Source: Bufo bufo
Lineage: Eukaryota; Chordata; Amphibia; Anura; Bufonidae
Direction: 5' to 3'
Length of the DNA stretch: 64,000 nucleotides
Assembly: GCF_905171765.1 (NCBI RefSeq)
Contig: NC_053392.1
Coordinates: 498,648,556 to 498,712,555 of the forward strand
The translations under genes and the position numbers were made by a program. How positions within the stretch are numbered: the stretch's first letter is position 1; each line of letters opens with the position of its first letter. Below the pieces are notes generated by a model. It saw nothing but the letters and a program-made list of their open reading frames with translations. It did not search any database and was not told the origin of the DNA. Positions 11,205 to 21,135 of this stretch are shown piece after piece.

Positions 11205-11431
11205 ACTTGCTGAAGTGACACAACCCCTTTAAGGGGTTATAGAGACATCTTGGTCTATTTACTGTTCCTGCAGCTTATTAACTTGTGATATCTGTAGAAA
11301 TTGCACTTGTGTAAGCCCCCTTCACATATGCCCTACGATCCAGCTTAGTTCCCCTCCAGTGTGAAGCAGAAAACACCTGAGGGTAACTGAGCCAGAAATG
11401 ATCCATAGTCTTCTATGGGATCATGCACATA
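11205..11431. other. Flank of a MITE split by the Tc1 element
   Basis: 'ttcacatatgccct' near 11320 and 'atatatgtgaaccgggcct' near 13504-13521 are roughly inverse and may be the ends of a short MITE into which the Tc1 element jumped. No coding. Confidence 0.3.
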
Positions 11432-11715
11432 CAGTCCTGATCAAAAGTTTTATACCACTTGAAAAATGGCAAAAAAACCCTTTTTCTATTGTTGGATCTT
11501 AACAAGGTTCCAAGTAGAGCTTCAACATGCAACAAGAAGAAATGAGAGTGAGACAAAACATTTTTTGAGCATTAAATTAATTGAAAATAACGATTAAACT
11601 GAAACAGGCTGTTTTTCAGCTGATCCAAATTTTAGGACCACATGCCTTTAAAAGGCCAAATCTGTGCAAAGATATGGATTCATTGTCATTTTCTGTGAGG
11701 TAGTCACACGTTGTG

Positions 11716-13051
11716 ATGGCAAAGGCAAAAAAACTCTCCCTTTTTGAACGTGGTCGGGTTGTTGAACTGCATAAGCAGGGTCTCTCACAGAGCGCCATCG
11801 CTGCTGAGGTGGGACGCAGTAAGACAGTCATTAGGAATTTCTTAAATGATCCTGAGGGTTATGGAACAAAAAAGTCAAGTGGAAGACCAAAAAAAAATTT
11901 CATCAGCACTGAGCCGGAGGATCCAATTGGCTGTCCGTCAAGACACTGGACGATCCTCGACCCAAATTAAGGCCCTTACTGGTGCTGAATGCAGCCCCAT
12001 AACCATGAGACGGCATCTGAGACTGAAGGGCTTCAAAAACAAAAAAAGTCTTCAAAGACCTCGTCTCCTTGAACGCCACAGAACTGCTCGTTTGGACTTT
12101 GCAAGAGAGCACCAAACATGGGACATTCAAAGGTGGAAGAAAGTTTTATTCTCTGATGAGAAAAAATTTAACCTTGATGGTCCTGATGGTTTCCAACATT
12201 ACTGGCATGACAAGCAGATCCCACCTGAGATGTTTTCTATGCGCCACAGTGGAGGGGGCGCCATAATGGTCTGGGCTGCTTTTTCCTTCAGTGGAACAAT
12301 GGAGCTTCAGGAAGTGCAGGGGCGTCAAACGGCCGCTGGCTATGTCCAGATGTTGTAAAAAAAAAGAAAGATATCTAATCACCAGTCCGCAAAAATGTTG
12401 AGCTGCAGGTCCGAGAAGTGTTGTGGGGTCAATCACACTTTCATGGAGTGTATATATATATAAGGTTCGGACCGCGCGTGTCATAAACAGACGGTATACA
12501 AACAGTTTTTTTCTTTCTCCTTCTCCTTTTAGAAAAAAAACGAGGGCTGCAAATGTCCTATTTGTGGATATCCTGCAACTGAAAAAACTAAAATAGTGTA
12601 AATCCGTACGGTTGTTTTGCCCTGCAGTGCACAGGTTGTACTTACACGGCACTCCACCAACAAAAAGCGTGCATGCGATATCCTCCGTGTGTCCAGATGT
12701 TGCAGAGAGCATTCCTTATGACTGTGTGGTAACGACTGGGTTTTTCAACAGGACAACGCTACAGTACACAATGCCCGCAGGACAAGGGACTTCTTCCAGG
12801 AGAATACCATCACTCTTTTGGCCCATCCTGCGTGTTCCCCTGATCTAAATCCAATTGAGAACCATTGGGGATGGATGGCAAGGGAAGTTTACAAAAATGG
12901 ACAACAGTTCCAGACAGTAGATGGCCTTTGTGCGTCCGTCTTCACCACTTGGAGAAATGTTCCCACTCACCTCATGGAAACGCTTGCATCAAGCATGCCG
13001 AAACAAATTATTGAAGTGATAAACAATAACGGCGGAGCTACTCATTACTGA
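11716..13051 (+). pseudogene. Broken Tc1-family transposase
   Basis: The ATG at 11716 opens a reading frame with a paired-type helix-turn-helix (LSLFERGRVVELHKQGLS, SAIAAEVGRSKTVIRNFL). A frameshift near 11900 moves reading to the frame with the second HTH and the first catalytic motif (LFSDEKKF, near 12150-12175). The Penelope-like insertion follows at 12356. After it, the second aspartate motif (FFNRTT in place of FQQDNA) is out of frame, and a last frame gives PACSPDLNPIENHWG, holding the catalytic glutamate, and ends at 13051. At least three frame changes and one insertion make it non-functional. Confidence 0.9.
12356..12689. mobile_element. Penelope-like insertion 2 (334 bp)
   Basis: A 13-bp target duplication, TGTCCAGATGTTG, is perfect at 12343-12355 and 12690-12702 within the Tc1 transposase. 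The insert begins with an A-rich run (taaaaaaaaagaaag) and contains 'gcacaggttgtacttac', reminiscent of 'gtgctcacctttgggtgttg' in insertion 3. It has no coding capacity. Family assignment rests on the long target duplication and its likeness to insertions 1 and 3. Confidence 0.45.
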
Positions 13052-13318
13052 GTTCATGTTTGGAAGTTGGATTTCTGTTTTGGGGGGGTTTCGTTTTTTT
13101 TGGAAGTGTGGTCCTAAACTTTTGATCAGCTGAAAAACAGCCTGTTTCAGTTTATTTGTTGTTTTCATTAAATTGAATGCTCAAAAAAATGTTTTGTCTC
13201 ACTCCCATTTCTTCTTGTTGCATGTTGAAGCTCTACTTGGAACCTTGTTAAGATCCAGCCATGCTAAATATGATTTTTTGCCATTTTTCAAGTGGTCTTA
13301 AACTTTTGATCAAGACTG

Positions 13319-14114
13319 TATATCTGGTGCATCAGCTATGATGCAGGATGTCAAATAGGGGCAGACATAAAAATGCTGCATGCTCAGTTTTTATGTCCAG
13401 CACTATTAGTATACAGATGCCGACTCTGCGCACTGAAGTGCAGTTCATATATATCAGTTATGTCCAGCTCCCTGGATAAAACAACTGGCCTGATACAACT
13501 GATATATGTGAACCGGGCCTAAAAATTGCCAGTCCATGCTATTAACTTGGCCTCATTATTTACTGGCCTGTGACTCTGCCTTGCACCTTACAGCAACCCT
13601 CAACACCAATAGAGCCCCAAACTAACACCAGGTGGGAAAACTGCTGAACTAGAGTATTCTACCATAAGGGAAAAAGGTGCAATGTTCCCATTACTGAAAA
13701 GCCCAGGGAGAGTTCAAACTATGAGTACTATTGCTCCTATCCTCCATACCACTGCTACAGCATCTGTATGAGCTCCTTCTCTTCTCACCCACTGATTTTC
13801 TCTTAGAGAAAAAAATAAGACAAAAACTTCCCCCCAAAAAAGTAGGTGGTCAGGGAGAAAAGGAGCTCATGAATAACCATGACTCTTGACATTTAGTCGT
13901 GACTTTTCCAGGCCCAGGATAAAATGATGCTACAGCAAGTCCCCAACAACCACCTAAATGTAGCTCATGAATGACAGACCCTTGCAATCAGCATAGCTTT
14001 CATTACTTGCACTATATTTCCTTCTAAAAAAGGGAATAGTTTTACAACTTTCTTCTGATAGGATGCTCGTTTCCATATTGATTTTATAATGCTAACATTC
14101 AAGTAGTTATCTCC
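13319..14114. other. Non-coding, no recognised feature
   Basis: Apart from the possible MITE end near 13521, no repeat, gene or splice structure could be supported in this stretch. Confidence 0.4.
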
Positions 14115-14543
14115 TAATGGGGTTATCTAAAGCTGTAAACCCCCCCATGTCAGGGCCCTTCATACAGACAATACTTATCTGATCTATGATGCCTGTGTCC
14201 TCCCGGATCCCTCCACTGCCGTCACTGCACCTCCCCGTCATGCCAATCACAACATCTGGCGACAAGGGGTGCAGCCAATAGCAGGTTGTGATGGTTACCT
14301 GCCCCCTTGCATCACACCTGACATCACCTATGACACAAGGGCAGCAGGTCACCATCGTGGCTTGCTATTGGTTGCACCTCCTGGCACCAGATGTTGTGAT
14401 CGGCACGACGGGGAGATGCAGCGACTGCCACGGAGGGCTCTGGGAGGACCGAGTCATCGAAGACCATTTAAGTATTGCCTTATGAGAGGTCTGGGCATTG
14501 TGGGGGTAGGGTGGAATATTTACAGCTTTGGATAACCCATTTT
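14115..14543. mobile_element. MITE, about 430 bp
   Basis: Terminal inverted repeats are TAATGGGGTTATCTAAAGC at the left and GCTTTGGATAACCCATTTTA at the right. Subterminal parts also pair, for example 'cagcaggtcaccatc' near 14340 against 'gatggttacctgc' near 14290. The ends resemble those of the MITEs at 1706 and 5407. No protein is encoded. Confidence 0.7.
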
Positions 14544-15418
14544 ATCTATAATTTGAACAGTATTTGTTGACTATTACATTTGTACATCAATGGTTGATGG
14601 ATTAAAGGAACTTTATAGCAATAGGATGGACAGTGTTTTTTCAACCTTAGAAACTAAGTAAACATTTTTCACAATTGTCTCTGTTGTAAATTCAGCCCTG
14701 ATCATAAGTGGGGCTGAAAAAAACGAATATGTTGGCTAAACATTCCACCAGGGACAACTTCTGTATGGAGTTTGCATGTTCTCTGTGTGTTTGAGTGTGT
14801 TTCTTCCCACATACCAAACACATACTGCAAGGTAATGTAGTTTGTTAACTCCACTGGGGACAGCAAGTGATAATAAGGTCTGTAAAGTGATGCGAAATAT
14901 GTTGCCACTATAAAAATAAAAGAAAAATTTGCAAAAAGCAGTAAGTACAATTTTTTTTATGGATAACCACAATAAAAAGTATATTCATAGATTGCCAGGC
15001 AGTCCATGACCGTTTCCAGTAGTATTTGCAGTTAACATGATTGGCAGATCCCCTGGGAACCTGGCAATGCTCAACATGGGCACTTTGAATGTAGTCTTTT
15101 ATACAAAAACCATGAGAAAATAATTTCTCTGTGAATCATTAAAAACACATTTCATGTGCAGTAATTCCCAGTCACACCCTAAATAATTATTGCCTGCAGT
15201 AAGCAGATCAAACGAAAAATCTGAAGTGCTTCCTGAATGATTGTGAAAACTTCTTCAGTTTCAGCAACACAAACATGAAAAGGAAGCGGACACATGGCCT
15301 CGATGAAGCTGTACATGGAGTACTGTAATAATAGACTGTATTGTATAAGAACTTACAGATATTCCGAGGTGGACAAATTAGCTGGACAGGATCTAAGACA
15401 AAAAATGTATTTCATGGT
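14544..15418. other. Non-coding, no recognised feature
   Basis: AT-rich sequence without a supported gene, terminal repeat or tandem array. Open frames of 78-106 codons here show no domain or codon pattern that I can defend. Confidence 0.4.
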
Positions 15419-15838
15419 AAAGGGGTTAGCCACCTTTTCGGGGGAGTTTGGCAACCCCCCCTCCTGGACAGACCTGGAAAGGGAAGCATACATACCTGTT
15501 CCTTGCTGCTGGGTCCCAGCTCCATTGCTCCCCAGCTTCTGCTACCCTGTTCAGGTCCTCTCTGACAACACCTGCTTTGACACCACTGCAGCCAATCGCT
15601 GGTCGAAGTGGTGACCTGTACCCTTTGCATTGGTAAAGTGACGCAAGCGGTAAAGTGATCCAAGGGGAGCAGCTCAAGGGTCAATGCAGATATGTTTACA
15701 GCAAGGGCGTAAATGAGGTAGCCAAGATCGGGGAGCAAAGGACCAGGCCCAACAGCGAGGCGCAGGTAAGGCTTCCCTTTGTAGGTCAACGCAGGAGGAG
15801 AGGTTGCCAAATTCCCCCAAAATCTGGCCAACCCATTT
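15419..15838. mobile_element. MITE, about 420 bp
   Basis: The ends AAAGGGGTTAGCCACC...GGGGGAGTTTGGCAAC and GTTGCCAAATTCCCCC...GGCCAACCCATTT are inverse. Several overlapping open frames on both strands are explained by this inverted structure and not by coding. Confidence 0.75.
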
Positions 15839-16443
15839 GATGTCAGGCATGTTCATAGAGGGTTCAGAGGCTTAAAATGTTTTTTTTTTATTTTTTATAA
15901 AACAGCGAGGTCGCCTAACTATGCCTATAGACAGCCTGAATTCTGGGATGTATTTAGAGTTTATGCTGCCCTAGGCACATCTTGTGCTTAGCTGCCTATT
16001 GACGAGAGTATACAGTAGTTACATAAAATTATTTTTAACATGCGGTAAAAAACACTGTTGAAAACACACTTGGTTTTACTGTGATTGCTGTGGTTTCGTG
16101 CAGTTTCAAACACTTTTTTGATGTAATTTTGACTATGTAGATAAACAGTAACACATCTCTAAATATACCCTTACACAGCTGCCAGTGAAATATAAGCCTA
16201 ATGCACCAGTCTGAAGGCATCTCCATAAATAGATGGTTCATGCTTTGATTAGAAAAATCATAGCATGCACCATCCAACTCTTATTTTCCCTCAAGATTCA
16301 TTCACTCAAGTGAGTGGGTCTGCAAGAAAAACACACAGGACGTGGACATTACTGTAAGTGGCCCGTATAAAAATGCATTTACGCATTTATGTAACATCAC
16401 TTATCTGATTGAGCCATAACTCCTGCTAGGTGTATGGCCACCC
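15839..16443. other. Non-coding, no recognised feature
   Basis: No gene, clear repeat or terminal structure seen. Confidence 0.35.
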
Positions 16444-16683
16444 TTAGGCCAGTTTGAGAGTGTGGGAGCGCAAATTCCCATAGTGAACTCTGCATGATTT
16501 ATGACGACGGCATCATGTCAGTACAAATCATTATAAGTTGAAGTTAGGCAGAGACACACAGCTTTATAAATCATTATAACACCATGCAGTCCAGTCAAAG
16601 AAACAGAGTTTACTATGGGACTCATGCTCCCACACGGGCCGTGTTTCACTCAGTGAACACACTCGTCTGAAACTGGCTTTCCT
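16444..16683. mobile_element. Small foldback MITE
   Basis: 'aggccagtttgagagtgtg' on the left is inverse to 'cacactcgtctgaaactggc' on the right, and 'tgtgggagc' pairs with 'gctcccaca' inside. About 240 bp, non-coding. Confidence 0.6.
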
Positions 16684-16790
16684 CTGTGTCCACTGTGGGG
16701 GGGTTTATTCGTTATACTGAGGAGCTTAACTATTTTCATGTCAGTGTGTAGATTATAGAATGGTCTGCTATGCAACAGGTAGAGAAATTC

Positions 16791-17049
16791 CGGGCTGCCA
16801 TCTTTTTTCACAAGTCCGGCGAGACAAAGGTAAGCCCTTACCTGTGCCTGTGCGCGAGCCGGTCTGAAAACAAGTGCGGTCAGAGGGAGCAGGCAGTTCC
16901 GAGTTCAGCCACCGGGGGCCTTCATCGGGCTGTTCTCAGAACTGCCTGCTCCCGGTGACCGCATTTGTTTTCAGACCGGCTCGCGGCACAGGCATAGGTA
17001 AGGGCTTACCTGTGTCTCGCCGGACTTGTGAAAAAAGATGGCAGCCCGC
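16791..17049. repeat. Long palindrome, about 120-bp arms
   Basis: The left arm reads from 'cgggctgccatcttttttca' through 'aagcccttacctgtgcctg' to 'gggagcaggcagttc'. The right arm is its reverse complement, ending 'tgaaaaaagatggcagcccg'. Centre near 16920 with a loop of about 25-30 bp. Arm identity is high. Confidence 0.85.
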
Positions 17050-17179
17050 ATATGTTCGCGGGCGAACAATGCGAACTGGCCATCACTGTTTACATATGGG
17101 TCATATACTGGCTTCAATTTTCGCCTCATCTAACTGCTCTGATGTCTTATCATTTACTATTGTTATCTGCAGCACCCAG

Positions 17180-17885
17180 TCAGGAGATTTACCCTTACAC
17201 TGACTTACTGAATAGATTAAGTTATATTAGATGTACAGTAGGTAAGAAGTATAAGGGTTAAATCTAGAGATGAGCGAATTTTTTAAAAATTTGATTCAGC
17301 AGATTTGCCGAATTTTACAAAAAATTCGCTTTGTGGCTAATTACTTTGTCACAAAGTGCATTTTTATGTAAGTAGTGGTTACAATGACAGGGAGCTGCGA
17401 TAGCGCCGCCCCCCTGTCATTGTACCCCTCAGATGCCGCGCTCATACATGATCGCGGCATCTGAGTGTAAAAACTGTGTAAAATGAACAATATATATATT
17501 TTTTTATCAAACTTACCGCCTCCATTTACTCGTGACGGGCTGGCCACCTTGCTTGAAGATCTGGTGCGAAATCTCATGTGGCGCGAGATTATGTCATCAC
17601 GCCGGCCGACGTAGTGACGTCATACATCAAAACGCACGGGATTTCGCCTGAGATCTTTAATCAAGATGGAGGCTGGCGGCACGTCACAAGCACATGGAGG
17701 AGGTAAGTATGCATTTTTTTTCTTTTTACAAAATTTCAAGTTAAATCAATTCACTTACATGAAGCACGAGGAAAATCGGCTTCATGGCAAATCAAATTTA
17801 TCCTGAAATTTGGATCAAATTCCACTTTGTGGGATTCGATTAGCTCATCTCTAGTTAAATCTCCTGACTTAGTTAGTGATAAGGA
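17180..17885. repeat. Foldback MITE interrupted by a hAT-like element
   Basis: 'gtcaggagatttaccctta' at about 17179 pairs with 'taagggttaaatctcctgac' once the element at 17266-17854 is removed: the second arm is split between about 17253-17265 and 17855-17878. The pairing arm therefore shows what the empty site looked like. Confidence 0.6.
17266..17854. mobile_element. hAT-like MITE (GAGATGAGCGAA family), 590 bp
   Basis: Flanked by TTAAATCT at 17258-17265 and 17855-17862 (8 bp). Ends are AGAGATGAGCGAA and ...TAGCTCATCTCTAG. Internally 'cgaattttacaaaaaattcg' and 'cagatgccgcgctcatacatgatcgcggcatctg' are self-complementary. No protein is encoded. Confidence 0.65.
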
Positions 17886-18120
17886 GACATGAGAAATAGC
17901 CCTATGGTGAAACAATCATCATAAGTGATTTTTATTTTCTCTGTGAATAGCCACCCCCTTCCATCCTGACACCCCAAGCACGTGCCCTCATATGCCTTGC
18001 TGTACACAGGCCCGACGCTATAATAAGGCAGACCAAGTGGCTGCCTTAGGGTGCATAGACGCCGAGCCAAAGCGGGGGGGGGGGGGGGGGGCATAAAAAT
18101 GAAACCCGCGGCTGTTCTCT
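17886..18120. other. Short non-coding stretch with a poly-G tract
   Basis: A run of about 18 G at 18073-18091. Otherwise nothing recognised. Confidence 0.35.
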
Positions 18121-18350
18121 TCTGTGTGGTCCTGGTATCTTCTCTATCTTCTCTCAGGGCTCCCGACAAGTTTGAGGACCTTTCCCACTCAGCCAATCAG
18201 TGGCCGCAGCTGTGACATGTGTCAGGCCAGTGATTTCCCGCTGAGTCAATCACTGGCCTGACACGTGACACAGCTGCGGCCACTGATTGGCTGAGTGGGA
18301 AAGGTCCTCAAACTTGGGAGCCCAGAGAGAAGATACCAGGACCACACAGA
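18121..18350. repeat. Palindrome, about 100-bp arms
   Basis: 'tctgtgtggtcctggtatct' through 'actcagccaatcagtggccg' is mirrored by 'cggccactgattggctgagt' through 'agataccaggaccacacaga'. The centre is near 18235. Arms differ by a few short indels. Confidence 0.85.
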
Positions 18351-18557
18351 GGAGAAGTGGAGCTGCTGCAGATGGGACCAGGGCCAGGGGAGCATAATGT
18401 TTTTTACACAACATTAATAGAGGGGGGTGACATGGGAGGGGGGAAATGTGCCATGGAGGGAAAGAAATATGAGATAGGGGGTTGATGTGACATGTGGGGG
18501 GGTGAAATGTGACATTGAAGGGGAGAAATGTGACATTAAGGGGAAGAAATGTGACAT
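18351..18557. repeat. G-rich degenerate minisatellite
   Basis: Repeats of about 20-24 bp based on 'ggggagaaatgtgacat' from about 18420 to 18555. Confidence 0.6.
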
Positions 18558-19755
18558 AGAGCTGAGGACATGGATTGCTAGATGGCCGCTAGCACATCCG
18601 CAATATCCTGTCCCCATAGCTCTGTGTGCTTTTATTGTGTAAAAAAAACGATTTTATACATATGCAAATTAACCTGAGATGAGTCCTGTAGGTGAGATGA
18701 GTCAGGGACAGGACACATCTCAGGTTAATTTGCATATGTATCAAATCAGGTTTTTTTTACACAATAAAAGCACACAGAGCTATGGGGACTGGGTATTGCG
18801 GATGTGCTACCGTGTTTCCCCGAAAATAAGACATCCCCCGAAAACAAGACCTACCTCTAGTTTTGCCTATCGCTGTAATATAAGGCATCCCCCCGAAAAT
18901 AAGGCCTCCCCGATAATAAAGCATCCCCCGAAAATAAGGCCTCCCCGATTATAAAGCATCGGCCGAACATACCGTAATGCCTCCCCGATTATAAAGCATC
19001 CGCCGAACATAATGACTCCCCGATTATAAAGCATCGGCCGGACATAATGCCTCCCCGATTATAAAGCAAGCCACCCCAGAATGTAAGGAGCTCACTGATT
19101 GGCCGCAGCCGCCGCCAGGACAAGCTGCCGCCTTCTTCCGCCCGCTGCTCGCTCTGCCTTGATGGAATCTCACAACTTGGCTGGCACGGACACACAGGGG
19201 ACGGGGTGACAGGTAGGGGGGGGGGAAATATCTGATGGAAGGTGGGGGATGTCTGACTAAAAACGGTAATTAAAATGACACAGGGTGATCAGAGGGGGGA
19301 ATCAAAATGACACAGGGTGGGGAGGGGGATCATTTAAAATGACACAGGGGGATCAGAGGGGGGAATCAAAATGACACAGGAGGATCAGAAGGGGGTACTA
19401 AAATGCTATAGTAATCCCACTCCTCTGATTCTCCTGTACCATTTTGATTCCCCCTTCTGATCCCCCTGTGTAATTTTAAGTGATCCCCCTCCCCACCCTG
19501 ATACCCCTGTGTCATTTTGATTCCCTTCTCTGATCACCCTGTGCCATTTTAAGTGATCCCCCTCCCCACCCTGATTTCCTTTTTTTTTGTTCAACAATAA
19601 ATGTGTACCGTATTTTTCTTCATGGAAAAATAAGACATCCCCTGAAAATAAGACCTAGCGCATCTTTTGGAGCAAAAATTAATATAAGACACTGTCTTAT
19701 TTTCGGGGAAACAGGGTAGCGGCCATCTAGCAACCCATGTCCTCAGCTCTATACA
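18558..19755. repeat. Large foldback MITE interrupted by a TA element
   Basis: Left arm 18558-18695 ('agctgaggacatgg' to 'cctgagatgag'); right arm about 18711-18809 continued at 19717-19755 ('ctagcaacccatgtcctcag'). The same family end recurs at 59830-59965 ('ggtaatttgcatat', 'ggccatctagca', 'cccatgtcc'). In that copy and here the sequence runs on to 'ggtgacaggtt' and a TTAA. Confidence 0.75.
18810..19716. mobile_element. Tc1/mariner-type MITE with internal tandem repeats
   Basis: Ends are CCGTGTTTCCCCGAAAATAA and TTATTTTCGGGGAAACAGGG with TA at 18808-18809 and 19717-19718. The opposite palindrome arm preserves the empty site (gtgc-TA-gcggcc), which confirms a TA duplication. Inside, about seven units of 'cctccccgattataaagcat' type lie at 18880-19070, and a G-rich/C-rich foldback of 'aatgacacagggtgatcaga' units fills 19200-19580. 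No transposase. Confidence 0.85.
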
Positions 19756-19989
19756 CAAAATCCCGGTGACAGGTTCCCATTAATGGCAGGCGAACCTGAA
19801 AAGCCTTCAGGTCATATTTGCAGTCACCAAATACTTACTAGAAGTGTAAAAATAGTCCCACAACATGGACAGTGACATACCAGAGGGGGATCAAAGGCAA
19901 AAATTCCCACAAAATATATGTATTTTAATCAGGGGCCATTTTTATGCATCTTAAAGGTAAACTCTCAAAAATGTGCCCTGCTGGAGCCT
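19756..19989. other. Transition into the satellite
   Basis: MITE end ('ggtgacaggttcccattaa') and then non-repetitive sequence leading into the first satellite unit. No gene. Confidence 0.4.
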
Positions 19990-20910
19990 AGAAAATTTTT
20001 ATTTTGGGCCACGGGAGTACGGGCCCCAAAAATTAGGCATTCACCTGACAGAAAAGAACAAGTGATTATGTGGCTGGAGGTATATTAGACAGTCAGTGGA
20101 TAACAATTTTACTGTAGGCCAGTGAAGTACAGGCCCCAAAAATTATGCATTCACCTGACAGAAAAGAACAAGTGATTATGTGGCTGGAGGTATATTAGGC
20201 GGTCAGTGGAAAACAATTTTACTGCAGGCCTGTGGAGTACAGACCCCAAACATTTGGCCTTCACCAGACAGAAAAGAACAAGTGATTATGTGGCTGAAGG
20301 TATATTAGGCAGTCAGTAAATAACAATTTTACTGCAGGTCAGTGGAGTACAAGCCCAAAACATTAGGCATTCCCTGGACAGAAAAGAACAAGTGATTATG
20401 TGGCTGGAGATATATTAGGCGGTCAGTGGATAACTATTTTACTGCAGGCCATTGGAGTACAGGCCCCAAACATTAGACATTCACCGGACAGAAAAGAACA
20501 AGTGATTATGAGGCTGGAGGTACATTAGACGTTCACTGAATAACAATTTTATTGTAGGCCTGAGGAGTACAGGCCCCAAAAATTATGCATTCATTGTACA
20601 GAAAAGAACAAGTGATTATGTGGCTGAAGGTAAATTAAGCAGTCAGTGGATAACAATTTTACTGCAGGCCAATAGAGTACAAGCCCCAAACATTATGCAT
20701 TCACTGGACAGAAAAGAACAAGTGATTATGTGGCTGAAGGTAAATTAGGCTTTCACTGAATAACTATTTTACTGTAGGCCAGTGGAGTACAGACCCCAAA
20801 CATTAGGCATTCACCGAACAAAAAAGTGATTATGTGGCTGGAGGTATATTAGCCGGTTAGTGGATAACATTTTTACTGCAGGCCACTGGAGTACAGGCCC
20901 CAAACATTAG
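19990..20910. repeat. 110-bp satellite, block 1
   Basis: About eight head-to-tail units of 110 bp. The key words 'gaaaagaacaagtgattatg', 'ggctggaggtatattag', 'aacaattttactgcaggcc' and 'gtggagtacaggccccaaa' return every 110 bp (for example 'gaaaagaaca' at 20161 and 20271). The same satellite in the same orientation resumes at 39828 and 43781; the BEL element sits between blocks 1 and 2. Confidence 0.95.
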
Positions 20911-21135
20911 TGAAGCTGACCAGCTAGGACCTGTCTTAGGTTGCTAGTATAGCTTATATGTGTATACAGCTAAACCTGCTAATAACCTTAATACAGTTCC
21001 TATGTTTATGTGTTAAAGACAAAAGCAGAGTTATTTACTGTGACATCATGTTTTGGATGTCATATAACTGTTTTATATTTTGTGTTCACAGAAGCAGAAA
21101 AAGATAATATACCTTTAAGATTCATTTTTTAATGA
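20911..21135 (+). repeat. BEL 5' LTR, portion matched by the 3' LTR
   Basis: This stretch is shared with 38898-38950 plus 39676-39825 ('gctagtatagcttatatgtg', 'acagctaaacctgctaataa', 'catcatgttttggatgtcat'). The LTR probably extends further right, but its end cannot be fixed because the 3' copy is truncated. The leader from here to 22509 also contains patches from other repeats. Confidence 0.75.

Larger units (their letters stand above)
11432..13318 (+). mobile_element. Tc1/mariner element with long terminal repeats, inactive
   Basis: The element runs from CAGTCCTGATCAAAAG to CTTTTGATCAAGACTG with TA target sites at 11430-11431 and 13319-13320. The terminal inverted repeats are about 200 bp, including 'gcatgttgaagctctacttg' and its complement near both ends. 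It contains a broken DD34E transposase gene (11716-13051), itself interrupted by a 334-bp Penelope-like insertion. Without that insertion it would be about 1.54 kb, normal for Tc1. Confidence 0.9.

Noticed and set aside
15294..15840. Several overlapping frames on both strands, up to 139 codons
   Set aside because: They fall within an inverted-repeat MITE and have no recognisable domain.
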